From NCBI GenBank assembly GCA_013995675.1, contig VWRR01000004.1, forward strand, positions 434,001 to 498,000: a stretch of DNA of 64,000 nucleotides. The letters run 5' to 3'. This document shows, one piece after another, positions 19,583 to 29,649 of the stretch; position 1 is the stretch's first letter; each line of letters opens with the position of its first letter. Origin of the DNA: Cyanidiococcus yangmingshanensis (Eukaryota > Rhodophyta > Bangiophyceae > Cyanidiales > Cyanidiaceae). The translations under genes were made by a program, and so were the position numbers. The notes under the pieces are model-generated. The model saw nothing but the letters and a program-made list of their open reading frames with translations. It was not told the origin of the DNA and did no database searches.

Positions 19583-21838
19583 TTAAAGGCCTTTCCCAAC
19601 GGCGCCACGCGCCTTCTCGACCACATTCGTGGGCGTGATTCCAAAAAACTTCATGAGATCAGGGCCTTTGCCGGATGCGCCGAAACGATCGATGCACACG
19701 AAATGGTCTGCATAGCGGGACCAACCAAAGCTCGTGGCAGCTTCACAAACCACTCGACGGCTTCGTGGAACCACCGACGGAAATACAGACTCCTGATATC
19801 CAGCATCCTGCTCCTCGAACAGTTCCATGCAAGGCATTGAAACGACGCGTACCTTCATTCCGTCGTTCGTGCGCAACTGATCTGCAGCTTCCATAACAAC
19901 GTCGACTTCTGAACCAGTCCCAATCAGAATCACATCTGGATGCGCACCGGATGGGGAATTGTCCGACACCACATAGGCTCCGCGGAGCGCGCCATCGTAA
20001 GAGGAAGTGTCCAGTTTGTTCGTTTTCTGTCGAGTGAGCGCCAGCAGCACGACCTTGTCGTCGTGCTTGATGGAGAGTGCATAGCCGGCGGCACATTCGT
20101 TCGCGTCACAGGGACGAAACATATACAGGTTCGGCATCGCTCTCAGGCTCGCGAGCTGTTCGATTGGCTGGTGGGTCGGCCCGTCCTCACCTAAGCCAAC
20201 CGAGTCGTGTGTGGTCACAAAAGTGATTCCCGCCTCGGACAGGGCTGCCAAGCGAAGCATGCCTCGGGCATAATCCGTGAAGATCAAGAAAGTCGCACAG
20301 TACGGGAAGAGGCCAGTGCCGTGTAACTTGATGCCAGCAGTGATAGCAGTCATGGCAGCCTCACGGACCCCAAAGCGTAGGTTCTTCGCCTTGTAGTTGT
20401 GGCGCGAAAAGTCGCCAAATCCCTTCAGAAGAGTGTTGTTCGATGGCGCCAGATCGGCTGAGCCGCCGATAATCTCTGGCATTACAGAGGCGAGGGCATT
20501 CAGCATCGCACCGGAGACTTGTCGTGTTGCCATGGCGCCCGTCTTTGCCGCGCAATCCTTCAGGGCTTTTTCCCAGCCGGGGCTCTTCTCCTTGCGAATT
20601 ACCATGCGTTCGAAAAGAGCGGCCTGATCGGGATGTTTGTTCTTGTACCGTCCGAAGAGTTCTGTCCATTCATGTTCCAGACGAGCACCCTCCTGAATCT
20701 TGCGACGGAAGTGCTTCAGCGCTTCATCTGGAACCTCGAAGGGCGGATACGTCCAGCCAAGGTTCTCCCGTGTGGCCCGGACTTCGTCGGCACCAAGTGC
20801 CGCTCCATGGACATCATGAGTGTCGGCTTTGTTTGGCGATCCATATCCGATCAGAGTTGATACGACGATGAGAGACGGTCTCGTTATATCATTCTTGGCT
20901 GCCTTAATTGCTTGTTCAATCGCTGCGAGGTCTTCGTTGCCGTTTGAAACCTTGATTACTTGCCAGCCGTAAGCCTCATATCTGGCTGCTACATCTTCAC
21001 TGAATGAAAGATCCGTGTGGCCATCTATGGTAATCTTGTTATCATCATAGAAACCAATCAGCTTGCCCAGGCGCAAATGCCCGGCCAGAGATGACGCCTC
21101 AGATGCCACCCCTTCCTGCGCACATCCGTCCCCCATGATGAAGTACGTGTAATGGTCTACGAGTTTCTCTTCCGGCGTGTTAAACATCGCTGCTAAATGA
21201 GCTTCCGCCATGGCAAGCCCAACAGCTTGCGCAACACCCGATCCCAGAGGACCAGTTGTTACTTCCACACCAGGAAGAAGAAAATTCTCTGGATGCCCCG
21301 CAGTACACGAACCAAGCTGACGAAACTGTTTAATATCCTCGATTGTTGGGCGGTCATACCCATACAAATAAAGCAGCGCATACAGCAGCATCGATCCGTG
21401 ACCACTACTCAACACGAAGCGGTCCCGGTTCACCCAATCAGGGTTCTTCGGATTGAAGCGCAAAAACTTATCCCAGAGCGTGAAAGCCATTGGAGCCTGT
21501 CCCATCGGCGCCCCAGGGTGACCTGAGTTCGCCTTCTCGACAGCGTCAACCGCAAGAAAACGGATCGTGTTAATGCAAAGATCCAAAAACTTGTCCCCAG
21601 TTTGCTTCGGCTTTATCAAAGACACCCCGGCGGTGGCTGTCGCCCGCACGCGGAGAGACGACCCAGAACCGCCTGAAAAGCGCCGCCGCCCCAGGACCAC
21701 GCGCTCCCAGGTGCTCGGTGTGAAGCTCCCACGTGCAACGAGCAAAGAACTACCTCTCTTGGTCTTGCACAGGTGTTTGTTCGAAAAATCAGAGAGACGC
21801 AAGCTCGGTCTCGATGTTGATGATAGAAACGCAAGCAT
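19583..21838 (-). CDS. TKT: Plastid-type transketolase, canonical active site (copy 1)
   Basis: A thiamine-diphosphate enzyme transferring two-carbon ketol groups between sugar phosphates in the Calvin cycle and pentose phosphate pathway. The 751-residue protein from the ATG at 21838 has a Ser/Arg-rich presequence of about 70 residues, suggesting plastid import. Active-site landmarks: [10 protein letters not shown] (His107), SSGHGSM (His147), [14 protein letters not shown] (His182), the ThDP/Mg motif GDGCAQEG...[10 protein letters not shown] (G236, D237, N267), HDVHGAALG (His344), the pyrimidine-domain [15 protein letters not shown] and RPCDANE. This copy keeps the family consensus at all of these, unlike the second copy. 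Its upstream sequence is the unique spacer between the duplication copies. Confidence 0.96.
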   Translation of the reverse strand: MLAFLSSTSRPSLRLSDFSNKHLCKTKRGSSLLVARGSFTPSTWERVVLGRRRFSGGSGSSLRVRATATAGVSLIKPKQTGDKFLDLCINTIRFLAVDAVEKANSGHPGAPMGQAPMAFTLWDKFLRFNPKNPDWVNRDRFVLSSGHGSMLLYALLYLYGYDRPTIEDIKQFRQLGSCTAGHPENFLLPGVEVTTGPLGSGVAQAVGLAMAEAHLAAMFNTPEEKLVDHYTYFIMGDGCAQEGVASEASSLAGHLRLGKLIGFYDDNKITIDGHTDLSFSEDVAARYEAYGWQVIKVSNGNEDLAAIEQAIKAAKNDITRPSLIVVSTLIGYGSPNKADTHDVHGAALGADEVRATRENLGWTYPPFEVPDEALKHFRRKIQEGARLEHEWTELFGRYKNKHPDQAALFERMVIRKEKSPGWEKALKDCAAKTGAMATRQVSGAMLNALASVMPEIIGGSADLAPSNNTLLKGFGDFSRHNYKAKNLRFGVREAAMTAITAGIKLHGTGLFPYCATFLIFTDYARGMLRLAALSEAGITFVTTHDSVGLGEDGPTHQPIEQLASLRAMPNLYMFRPCDANECAAGYALSIKHDDKVVLLALTRQKTNKLDTSSYDGALRGAYVVSDNSPSGAHPDVILIGTGSEVDVVMEAADQLRTNDGMKVRVVSMPCMELFEEQDAGYQESVFPSVVPRSRRVVCEAATSFGWSRYADHFVCIDRFGASGKGPDLMKFFGITPTNVVEKARGAVGKGL
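20798..21133. other. Divergent island A in transketolase copy 1 (partner 30865-31200)
   Basis: A 336-bp block, colinear with copy 2 without indels, but differing at roughly a third of bases and about 40 of 112 codons, in contrast to near-perfect identity just outside. It encodes residues 236-347: the ThDP/Mg motif, the following strand-helix units and the HDVHG substrate loop. Both edges are abrupt. Confidence 0.93.
21290..21332. other. Divergent island B in transketolase copy 1 (partner 31357-31399)
   Basis: A 43-bp block, colinear with copy 2, encoding residues about 169-183. Copy 1 reads [16 protein letters not shown]; copy 2 reads [16 protein letters not shown]. The active-site His is kept in both, but the Arg of the FRQLGS consensus is Cys in copy 2. 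The about 156 bp between islands A and B shows only two substitutions that I found. Confidence 0.92.
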
Positions 21839-22427
21839 CTTATGGGCAAAATACTCTGCTACTGTCGCCGAATGTTGCAGCGTACGGCCTGAAGCCAATG
21901 AATTTTTCTGTCCGCCGCTGCAGCCACCGCCGCCGTGACCGAATCAACATGATGGTCGATCATTCGAGTTGATATAGTACAGAGATCCCCATGAATGGAA
22001 AGAGCTGGAATTATATGTACAATATCGTACCAAAATCTGGATTTTCTGAGGTCGGTTCTATTGACTGAGCGCATTACAGAACATCATAGATTTTAGACGG
22101 CACATCGTTTCGAGATCGATCACGTTCTGGAACAATCAAGTTTTCATTGTATGAGACTCCAAATGGACACTATCTTGGATCTTAAAAAAGAAAGCTAACA
22201 AGCACAGATCCTCGTATACAACAAAAAAACAAGAACTCACAACATCATAAAACTGCTAATAAAGACTGCATCCGGGTATCGAGAGAGTCCAAGTCGGGAC
22301 AAGCAAAATGAATGAAAGCGCCATGCTATCACATATATATTGACGCTATGAGAAGTTAAAAAAGGATACCAGAGATAATTTTCAATCACCAAAAGCAATC
22401 GAAAGCAACCTAGACACCGGGTTAAGA
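21839..22427. other. Unique spacer between duplication copies; upstream region of transketolase 1
   Basis: 589 bp of AT-rich single-copy sequence. No gene is recognised; the short frames have no family resemblance. It must hold the promoter and leader of transketolase copy 1 and has no counterpart beyond copy 2. The ttaag at 22422-22426 repeats the left-flank bases of copy 1. Confidence 0.75.
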
Positions 22428-22856
22428 CAGTGCCGCCAGCCCCCCTCACTAGAACACAAAGCAGGACATCCATCCTCCAAGTGAGAGCATCCACTGAGGG
22501 ACGCTGCAGGAGACTCGCGACCCTCCTTCTACAACAGCCACTCGACCGCTGCTCAGCATCGCCCGCATCAGAAAAAGTTCAGCGTTATAGACGAGTTACA
22601 AAAAGGTCTGCATTCAACGTGGATCCCCCGGCGACACCGCACACCTAAAATCGCTCAGGCACGATGCATCCCACCTCCCGTATCGAATAAGGCTCGTCCA
22701 AGGCACAGACTAAGCCGTTGACCGAAACGCGTTTCACTCCCGGGCTGCAACCCATGGGCGCCCCAGGGTCGCAGGAACACTGTCGCCGCCCACCACGTGG
22801 ACCCAAGCCAGATACAGCCTCGCTGGTGCCGGGCTTGCCTGCTCTCCGAAAGACAC

Positions 22857-23498
22857 ATGTCCACGAGAGCCCGCGTATGTCGCACGGGGCACGGCACACG
22901 GGACTCGAGGCGGCGATTGGCCTACGCTCGGTACAAGACGCATCAACAGGATAAGAAATGCATCGATGGCCGCCTTGCGTCTGGCGGGAAACTAGCGTCT
23001 TCGAATGCTTGTTCGGCGCTGGGCTCGAGAACCAAGGCTCTCTCGATGTGTCATACAGAGAGGAACGTTGAGTGTGAACCATTGCGTGTAAAACGGCTCA
23101 GTGAACAGGCACTACTGCCGTGCCGCTCTTCGGAGCACGCCGCGGGCTACGATCTTTTCGCAGCCCACAGTGCCGAGGTGCCGCCTGGTGGCAGAGCCCT
23201 TATCCGCACCGATCTAGCGATTGCAGTACCTGGTGGCACCTACGGCCGCGTTGCACCGCGAAGCGGTCTGGCCCTCAAGCAAGGGGTTCATCTAGGAGCC
23301 GGCGTCGTGGATCGTGACTATCGCGGCAACGTCGGCGTTGTGCTATTCAACCTGGGTGAAGAGCTTCTCCGTATTGAGCCAGGCATGCGAATCGCTCAGC
23401 TTATCCTGGAGCGTATTGTGACCCCAGCGATCATGGAGGTGCAGGAACTGGACGACACGGGACGCGGAAGCGACGGCTTCGGAAGCACCGGTGTTTAG
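22857..23498 (+). CDS. DUT: dUTPase, copy 2
   Basis: A second dUTPase gene with all five motifs, identical to copy 1 in the 150-residue catalytic core. In the N-terminal extension Pro becomes Ser through a single c-to-t change at 23020; otherwise I saw no difference. The shorter start is at 23046. Because the upstream 430 bp is also duplicated, both genes probably have the same expression, and the effect would be higher dosage. Confidence 0.92.
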   Translation: MSTRARVCRTGHGTRDSRRRLAYARYKTHQQDKKCIDGRLASGGKLASSNACSALGSRTKALSMCHTERNVECEPLRVKRLSEQALLPCRSSEHAAGYDLFAAHSAEVPPGGRALIRTDLAIAVPGGTYGRVAPRSGLALKQGVHLGAGVVDRDYRGNVGVVLFNLGEELLRIEPGMRIAQLILERIVTPAIMEVQELDDTGRGSDGFGSTGV

Positions 23499-23908
23499 GC
23501 AGCAGGACCGTATTGTGTACTGTTGCTGCCGGTTTCCGAGCCCGGAAACCTCTGGGAATGTGTCTGTGGCCGCATGCATGCAGAACTCTTCGTAAACACC
23601 AAGCCAAAACATCAAAATCATGTCGACGTCAGAGACAGCACGAATGACAAAGCGCTACAAGCGCCGTCCGCGACGGTGCTACCACGCCATGTTCGGCCCA
23701 GAGGCAACTAGGCGGCAGCGTTCTCAATCGAGTCCCTCGTCCCACCGGACCACCGCCGTGATGCCAAGCATGTGCCGCCCCGTGAAACGACCTGCACAGG
23801 GCTGCGCGCAGCCTCGTGAGAAGAAATGGAAATCACGGGTTCGCTGGCAGACCTACTGGCGCATCGGCGGCGGGTTGCCCTCCCACATAGATACGTACCC
23901 GCGCATGG

Positions 23909-24820
23909 CTAGATGGAAACCTGTGACACCCCGTTCATATCGGGGTACAGGGCCGAGTCTCGGATTCCAACTTCGAATCGCGCATGTGCGTGGAACAGGG
24001 GACCATGTCCGCTGCCCAGCGACAAGGAGCACCGAATGCATCCGTGAACATAGTTTTTGGCTACGCGGACGGCCTCCAGAGGCGCATAACCCTTTGCGAG
24101 GCCCGCCGCTATGGCCGCCGCTGTCGTACAACCCGTCCCATGCGTGTTCTTCGTGTTCAGCCTCGGCAATGCGAATTCAACGAGTCCTCCGCGCAAACGG
24201 TCACAAAAGATGTCTACGCAAAGGTTGTCCGCAGAATCAAAATGCCCGCCTTTTAGCAGGACTGCCCTCGTTTCTGGCAACTCCTCCAGAAGTTGGGACG
24301 CAGTAAGGCGCATCGAATCCATGCTCTCTATTTGAATATGCCCACCAAGAAGCTGCTCAGCCTCGGGGACATTCGGCGTCAATATTGTGGTTAGCGGAGC
24401 TAGGCGAGCTTTCAGGACCGCTTGCGCGTCGTCAGAGAGCAAACGGTCACCGCTTTTCGCTTGCATGACCGGATCCACAACCAGAGGTATATGCCGCACT
24501 CGGTTGTATTCCTCTATGGTGTCCGCTACTGCGCAGACTGTATCGCAGCTCAGCAGCATTCCCGTCTTGATCGCATCCGCTCCAATGTCCCACAACACGC
24601 TCTTCATTTGCGCACGAACCATCTCAGGAGAGACACCTTCAACCGATTGTACGCCCGTGGTGTTCTGTGCCGTAACTGCCGTGATCGCGGTCATTCCATA
24701 AACTCCAAACGCCTCAAACGTTTTCAAGTCAGCTTGGACGCCAGCACCACCGCCAGAGTCAGAGCCGGCGACGCTCAGCACACGTCGCAAAGTCCGCTCA
24801 GGATCCGCTCTGTGAGCCAT
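23909..24820 (-). CDS. THID: Hydroxymethylpyrimidine (phosphate) kinase, copy 2
   Basis: A second ThiD, predicted identical in protein sequence to copy 1, with intact AGSDSGGGAG and NTHGTGCT motifs. Both copies appear functional, with no stop or frame change. The upstream hairpin (25035-25060) and the TATA-like box are also preserved. Confidence 0.94.
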   Translation of the reverse strand: MAHRADPERTLRRVLSVAGSDSGGGAGVQADLKTFEAFGVYGMTAITAVTAQNTTGVQSVEGVSPEMVRAQMKSVLWDIGADAIKTGMLLSCDTVCAVADTIEEYNRVRHIPLVVDPVMQAKSGDRLLSDDAQAVLKARLAPLTTILTPNVPEAEQLLGGHIQIESMDSMRLTASQLLEELPETRAVLLKGGHFDSADNLCVDIFCDRLRGGLVEFALPRLNTKNTHGTGCTTAAAIAAGLAKGYAPLEAVRVAKNYVHGCIRCSLSLGSGHGPLFHAHARFEVGIRDSALYPDMNGVSQVSI

Positions 24821-25955
24821 ATCCAAGTTCGACTGCAGAGCTTATATAAAACTCGCCCTCGGTTCTCACGCCAGCAGTCACGTCTACAACTAAGAGAACC
24901 ACATCTCCGCACCAGGAGCAGCAAACAGAGGCGTACGCCAAGACCAGCAACCTTGTCAAATGCGATCTTCGCCACGGTGCTATTTGCGCAAGCCAGTCGC
25001 GCTTGAGCAGCACCCACTAACAAGTCGCACGTCTCTAAGGAGACCTCGGCGTCTCCTTAGGGTCGTCTCGTTGTACAAAACTGGATAAACGCGTCCTCAA
25101 CAAACAACGTCCTCCCTGCAGGCCTCACTTGCCCCAATAGAGGCACCAAGCGCACTATCCCAAGAACCAAGCGCTCGCAACGATAATAGCAAGGCCAGAA
25201 CAATACAGAAACGCCTCGCTACGGGCCGCAGAGAAACCCAGCCACTTGAGCGCCCCCCCAACGAAACTCGAAAGCGTTTCAACGCGTTCTGATCTCTTCC
25301 AGACAGGCAACTACGCAAAACTCCCTAGAAAAGACTCTCGAGTTCCGTGCGCCAGTCTTTGTTGCCGCACGACCTGGGGCTGGTACAATCAAGCTCTGGG
25401 AGCAGCGCTCGGATCGGTCGCCGAGAGGGGGCCTGCGGCAGCGCGCAACTCTTGGCGACACAGCTGGGCATGGCGAGCGCGCCGCCTCTGGCTCGCCGGA
25501 GTCGCCCGACTGCAGGCCAGATTCGAGCATGCTGGCCCCGTGGCGGCATGAGAGACTCCTCTGTACTCATCGGCACTGATGCAATCGCTCCATCGATGGC
25601 AATTAGACAACGCCACCGACGGGAGTGCACGAGCACGAGTACCGCCACGATAGTGCGCCAGAATATATTCACCAGGGACTGGCGCCGCTGCACTCGCTCG
25701 TCGAGGACTTCCGGTGGCGCTCGCCGATGCAGAGCACCCAGGGGAGCGTGCGCTGCGTCGTGAACGCCGTCACCGGCACCCCCGTGGAGAGTGGCGACGC
25801 GGCCACCCTCTGTACGCTGCGATCCGTTGCGCTCGCCGGGGGTGCGATCCATCACACCTGGCTGGATCGTACAGGCTACGGGCTTGGCTCCTCTTGGGGT
25901 ACGCTCAGATACTGACTTTTGGCCATTTTCTCTTTGCGCAACGAGCTTTCCAACT
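24821..25955. other. ThiD-GPI divergent gap, copy 2
   Basis: Sequence-identical, as far as I can see, to 14754-15888, including the 10-bp hairpin at 25035-25060 and the possible hydrophobic-tail exon at 25155-25310 (minus). Identity across non-coding DNA argues for very recent duplication or active homogenisation, because purifying selection on proteins cannot explain it. Confidence 0.5.
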
Positions 25956-27920
25956 ATGTGCGCGTTCTTGGTCTCTGGCGGCAACTGGCGGCTGCCCACT
26001 GCCGACTCTGTCCCTAAGCAGGTTGAGTACTGCTTGCGAGGAAGCCGTCGTTGGGTCCCTCGCGTCTGCTACAAACGCTCGAGTCTGCGATCGTCGGCGA
26101 GCGATCTGCGTCAGGAGCGCGTGTCTGGGACCCACTGTGGCTCTGAGTCGGCGCCAGCGTTGCCTGTCTCTGTAGACTATCGTTTAGTCTCGGAGACTGC
26201 AGAGTGGAAAGGCCTCGAGGCTCACTCGGAAGAGATCAAGCGCCTGCACCTTCGAGAGCTCATGCGAGATGCTGAACGCGTACGCTCCCTGAGGGCGGAG
26301 TTTGACGGAATCTACCTCGATTACTCGAGGCAACGTGTCAACAGGCAAACGATGCAGCTTCTCTTTGATCTGGCTCGTCGAACCCGTCTCACTGACAAGA
26401 TTAGAGCGATGCAGTCTGGAGCACATATTAACGCGACGGAAGGTCGCGCAGTCCTGCATACCGCTCTGCGTGCCGATCGGAGGGCCACTCTCGTGGTGGA
26501 CGGTGTTGACGTCATCCGTGAGGTTTGGGAGGTTCTGGATCACGTGCGCGACTTTAGCGAACGTGTACGAAACGGTATTCATCGAGGCGTGACTGGCAAG
26601 CCGTTGCGGAATGTTATTGCTGTGGGCATCGGTGGCTCGTATCTGGGACCAGATTTTGTGCATGAGGCTTTCCGCACTGATCCAGATGCTTTTGAGGCAG
26701 CGAAAGGTCGCCATCTCCATTTTCTGAGCAATGTGGACCCAGTGGACATCAAGCGTTGCACGCAAGATCTTTCTGCAGATGAAACGCTGATCATTGTTGT
26801 GAGCAAGTCGTTTACGACCGCCGAGACGCTTTTAAATGCCCGCGCGATGCGAGAGTGGCTCTGGTCCCAGCTGGGGCGCTCCGAAGACGTAGTCCGACAC
26901 CACATGGTTGCATGCAGCAGCAATGTGAAGATGGTGGAGAAGTTTGGCATCGACCCGCGAAACACTTTTGAGTTTTGGGACTGGGTTGGAGGGCGGTATT
27001 CCGTATGCTCTGCGGTCGGAGCGCTACCCTTATCTATACAGTACGGCTTCGCAAGCTTTGCACGTTTCTTGGAAGGCGCGCGTTCCGTCGATTCGAACTT
27101 TTACGATGTTTCTCGTCCTCTGGAAGGCAATTTGCCGGTGATCATGGGTCTCCTGGGCGTATGGAATTTGTCTTTTCTTGGATACAAGAGCCGAGCGCTC
27201 CATCCATACGCAGAGGCGCTACTGAAATTCCCCGCCCATATCCAACAGGTCGACATGGAGAGCAACGGCAAACATGTGACGCTGCGCGGCGACGACGTCG
27301 ATTACGCGGTTGGAGAAATAGACTTTGGCGAACCTGGTACGAATGGGCAGCACTCGTTTTTCCAACTTCTGCACATGGGCCAGCCGGTGCCCTGCGATTT
27401 CATCGGCTTTATCGAGTCGCAGTATCCTCTCTGTATCGAAGGCGAGCCGGTGAGTAACGCAGATGAACTTATGGCGAACTTTTTCGCCCAGCCAGATGCT
27501 CTGGCGTATGGCAAAACCGCGGAGGAGTGTCGTGTCGAAGGGCGCCCAGAATGGCTGATACCGCACCTGGTGACTACTGGCAATCGGCCCAGTCTGTCGC
27601 TTCTGCTCCCGCGTCTTGACCCGTATACAACAGGCCAGTTATTGGCTCTTTATGAGCACCGCACGGCGGTGCAAGGTTTTGTCTGGGACATTAACTCCTT
27701 CGATCAGTGGGGCGTCGAATTGGGGAAAGTTCTGGCAAAGCGCGTGCGTAAGCAACTGAATGAGAGCAGATATTACGGCCACCGTATTTCAGAGGAGTTC
27801 AACGTATCCACCAGAGATCTGATGGAGCGATATCTTCGGGGCCAGGTCGGTTGTGCCTTCAATCAACCTTTCGACTATCAGCGCGATACGGGCACGGGTC
27901 GGTCGACCTTGCAACCGTAA
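25956..27920 (+). CDS. GPI: Glucose-6-phosphate isomerase, copy 2
   Basis: A second full-length GPI gene, 654 residues, identical to copy 1 including the transit-like N-terminus and the [15 protein letters not shown] signature. Both copies therefore appear targeted to the same compartment; the duplication does not by itself create a cytosolic and a plastid form. Confidence 0.95.
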   Translation: MCAFLVSGGNWRLPTADSVPKQVEYCLRGSRRWVPRVCYKRSSLRSSASDLRQERVSGTHCGSESAPALPVSVDYRLVSETAEWKGLEAHSEEIKRLHLRELMRDAERVRSLRAEFDGIYLDYSRQRVNRQTMQLLFDLARRTRLTDKIRAMQSGAHINATEGRAVLHTALRADRRATLVVDGVDVIREVWEVLDHVRDFSERVRNGIHRGVTGKPLRNVIAVGIGGSYLGPDFVHEAFRTDPDAFEAAKGRHLHFLSNVDPVDIKRCTQDLSADETLIIVVSKSFTTAETLLNARAMREWLWSQLGRSEDVVRHHMVACSSNVKMVEKFGIDPRNTFEFWDWVGGRYSVCSAVGALPLSIQYGFASFARFLEGARSVDSNFYDVSRPLEGNLPVIMGLLGVWNLSFLGYKSRALHPYAEALLKFPAHIQQVDMESNGKHVTLRGDDVDYAVGEIDFGEPGTNGQHSFFQLLHMGQPVPCDFIGFIESQYPLCIEGEPVSNADELMANFFAQPDALAYGKTAEECRVEGRPEWLIPHLVTTGNRPSLSLLLPRLDPYTTGQLLALYEHRTAVQGFVWDINSFDQWGVELGKVLAKRVRKQLNESRYYGHRISEEFNVSTRDLMERYLRGQVGCAFNQPFDYQRDTGTGRSTLQP

Positions 27921-28813
27921 ACTCGGTCTCCAGACGGACTGCATGATCGCGATTGCGGAGCGGCGAGGGCTCCACGGACTCCCCTGGTTGGCGCAAAATC
28001 AAAAGAGTCTTTATCCAAGCCTTTACTTGTGCGAAAACTATCCACGGCTTTTACCCAGGCTCTTGAAAGCATCCGACCGATTGACTGCTTCCTTGAGATT
28101 TCAGGCGAAGCGCATGTATCGCGCAACCCGAGCGCGGCTGCAGAATGAACAGCTCTCAAGCTTCGTCGCAAATTGGCTGGCACCTCGATCGAGATCATTG
28201 CAGCGCTCCTTCCAGTTTCCGGTGCACTGGGGGCTCCTTGGATGCAAGACCTGCAACACTGGCCTTTTTGAACCATGCGCATGTTCAGTTCGACCAAGCA
28301 AGCAGGATATATATCGAGAAACCCACGCGCACGCTGTGCTGGAGCTGGTTCGCGGTGGAACATTCGATCAAGCCCCGGGCTATACTGCCTCGGCAGAGGT
28401 AGCTCTGCTCTGGTGCGCCAAGGCCTCACAATCATCGTGGGGATTTCCACGCGGTTCGTCCAGGCATCCTCGGGTCTGATGGCGTTCTCGGGTACAAGCT
28501 GCGCCATCTGTATGCGAGTACGTTGGGAGGCATGCGCCCCCGCGCAGTCGCAGACGCTTATCAGCATCTCTGGAAAGACAAAAACGGCCATGTCTTCGGT
28601 ATGTGCAAACTCCATGCTTGACGTCATCAGGTGCATTCTTGAGTGCGCAAAGTAGATTTCTGTGCAGTACCTTGTCCAAAACCTGTTACCGGCATCTGGG
28701 ACATGTTTACATGCGTCGTAGTGGCGCCTTGGGTGATCGCCTTACTAGGTGCACCGCGGGCCCGACTGCAGATATGATGACTTGCACCAACAGACAGCGC
28801 GTCGCGCGTCCTG
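27921..28813. other. GPI-RMI1 convergent gap, copy 2
   Basis: Repeat of 17854-18746, again with only mutually antisense frames that I cannot assign. Confidence 0.35.
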
Positions 28814-29347
28814 TTAACCTGATGTGCTTGGCTGCACCTGAGCGGAAGTGGTACAAGGCCGCACCACTAGAACATATTCTGGACGCAGCAGCAATAGCCC
28901 GTGCAGCATAAGCCATTTGAGGAGGCATACTTTCGTGAGCGGTGGCAGGTTCGTTTCCAAACCCGGCACCGGAGCGTCCTCAATTGCAGGCAAACTGATT
29001 TCGCCATCCGTGAGCAACAGTTTTAGCGTGCGTTCAGACCCACTCGGACGTGTCACCTGCCCACAGGCGGTGCTAATGTCGATAACAACAACTATTTGGA
29101 GAAAAACGGGCCTCTCCAGTGCTAGCGCGACACTGACAGGACTGGAAAGAATCGTTGCCTGGGACTCTGGTCTGATGCTTCCGTGCTCGACAACGCTGCG
29201 GTCCCGAAAGTCGGCCCGATCCAGCACAGCGGCCTCGATCTTTTCGGGGCTCGTCGAGTGTTCGACCTCCTTAGCCAGCCAAGACACACTCAGCAGGGGC
29301 AGGCCACGTGCATAGAGCGCCTGCTGGATTTCCTCGGTTGTTCTCAT
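28814..29347 (-). CDS. RMI1: RMI1-like OB-fold protein, copy 2
   Basis: Identical 177-residue copy of the RMI1-like protein at 18747. The LTDG...AIED core of the OB fold is intact. An RMI1-type protein normally works as a single-copy subunit with Top3 and a RecQ helicase, so its duplication is probably passive carriage with the neighbours. Confidence 0.65.
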   Translation of the reverse strand: MRTTEEIQQALYARGLPLLSVSWLAKEVEHSTSPEKIEAAVLDRADFRDRSVVEHGSIRPESQATILSSPVSVALALERPVFLQIVVVIDISTACGQVTRPSGSERTLKLLLTDGEISLPAIEDAPVPGLETNLPPLTKVCLLKWLMLHGLLLLRPEYVLVVRPCTTSAQVQPSTSG

Positions 29348-29649
29348 GGCGTAGCCGCAGTGCCCTCCGGGAACGCGAATTCACACAAGACCCAGAACTT
29401 CCCGGGAGGAAGTCTAGATATTTGAAAGGCACGCGCCTGGACTCTGCCAAAACAACACCGGAGACCCGCCAGGCCTCTCCAGAAAACCGGAAGCACGCGT
29501 CGATCAGACAACCGAGACGAGTTCCGCCGAGTTTACCCCATGTCAGAGTGCCATCTTCAAACGCTTTCCTATCTTGCAAAACTGCACCGCTTCAGCCTGA
29601 GATATGCACTTTTGAGCCGAGCGCAGCCCATCCGATCTGCGCGTCGCGT

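Larger units (their letters stand above)
12361..21838. repeat. Segmental tandem duplication, copy 1 (9.48 kb)
   Basis: Direct repeat of 22428-31905 at a constant offset of 10,067 bases. By eye from 12361 to about 20797 I found one substitution (c at 12953, t at 23020). Two islands inside transketolase differ strongly (20798-21133 and 21290-21332), and scattered differences appear toward the right end. The predicted dUTPase core, ThiD, GPI and RMI1-like proteins are identical between copies. The right edge coincides with the transketolase ATG. The segment looks GC-richer than its flanks. I found no transposase or terminal inverted repeat, so it is a segmental duplication and not a mobile element. 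Confidence 0.97.
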
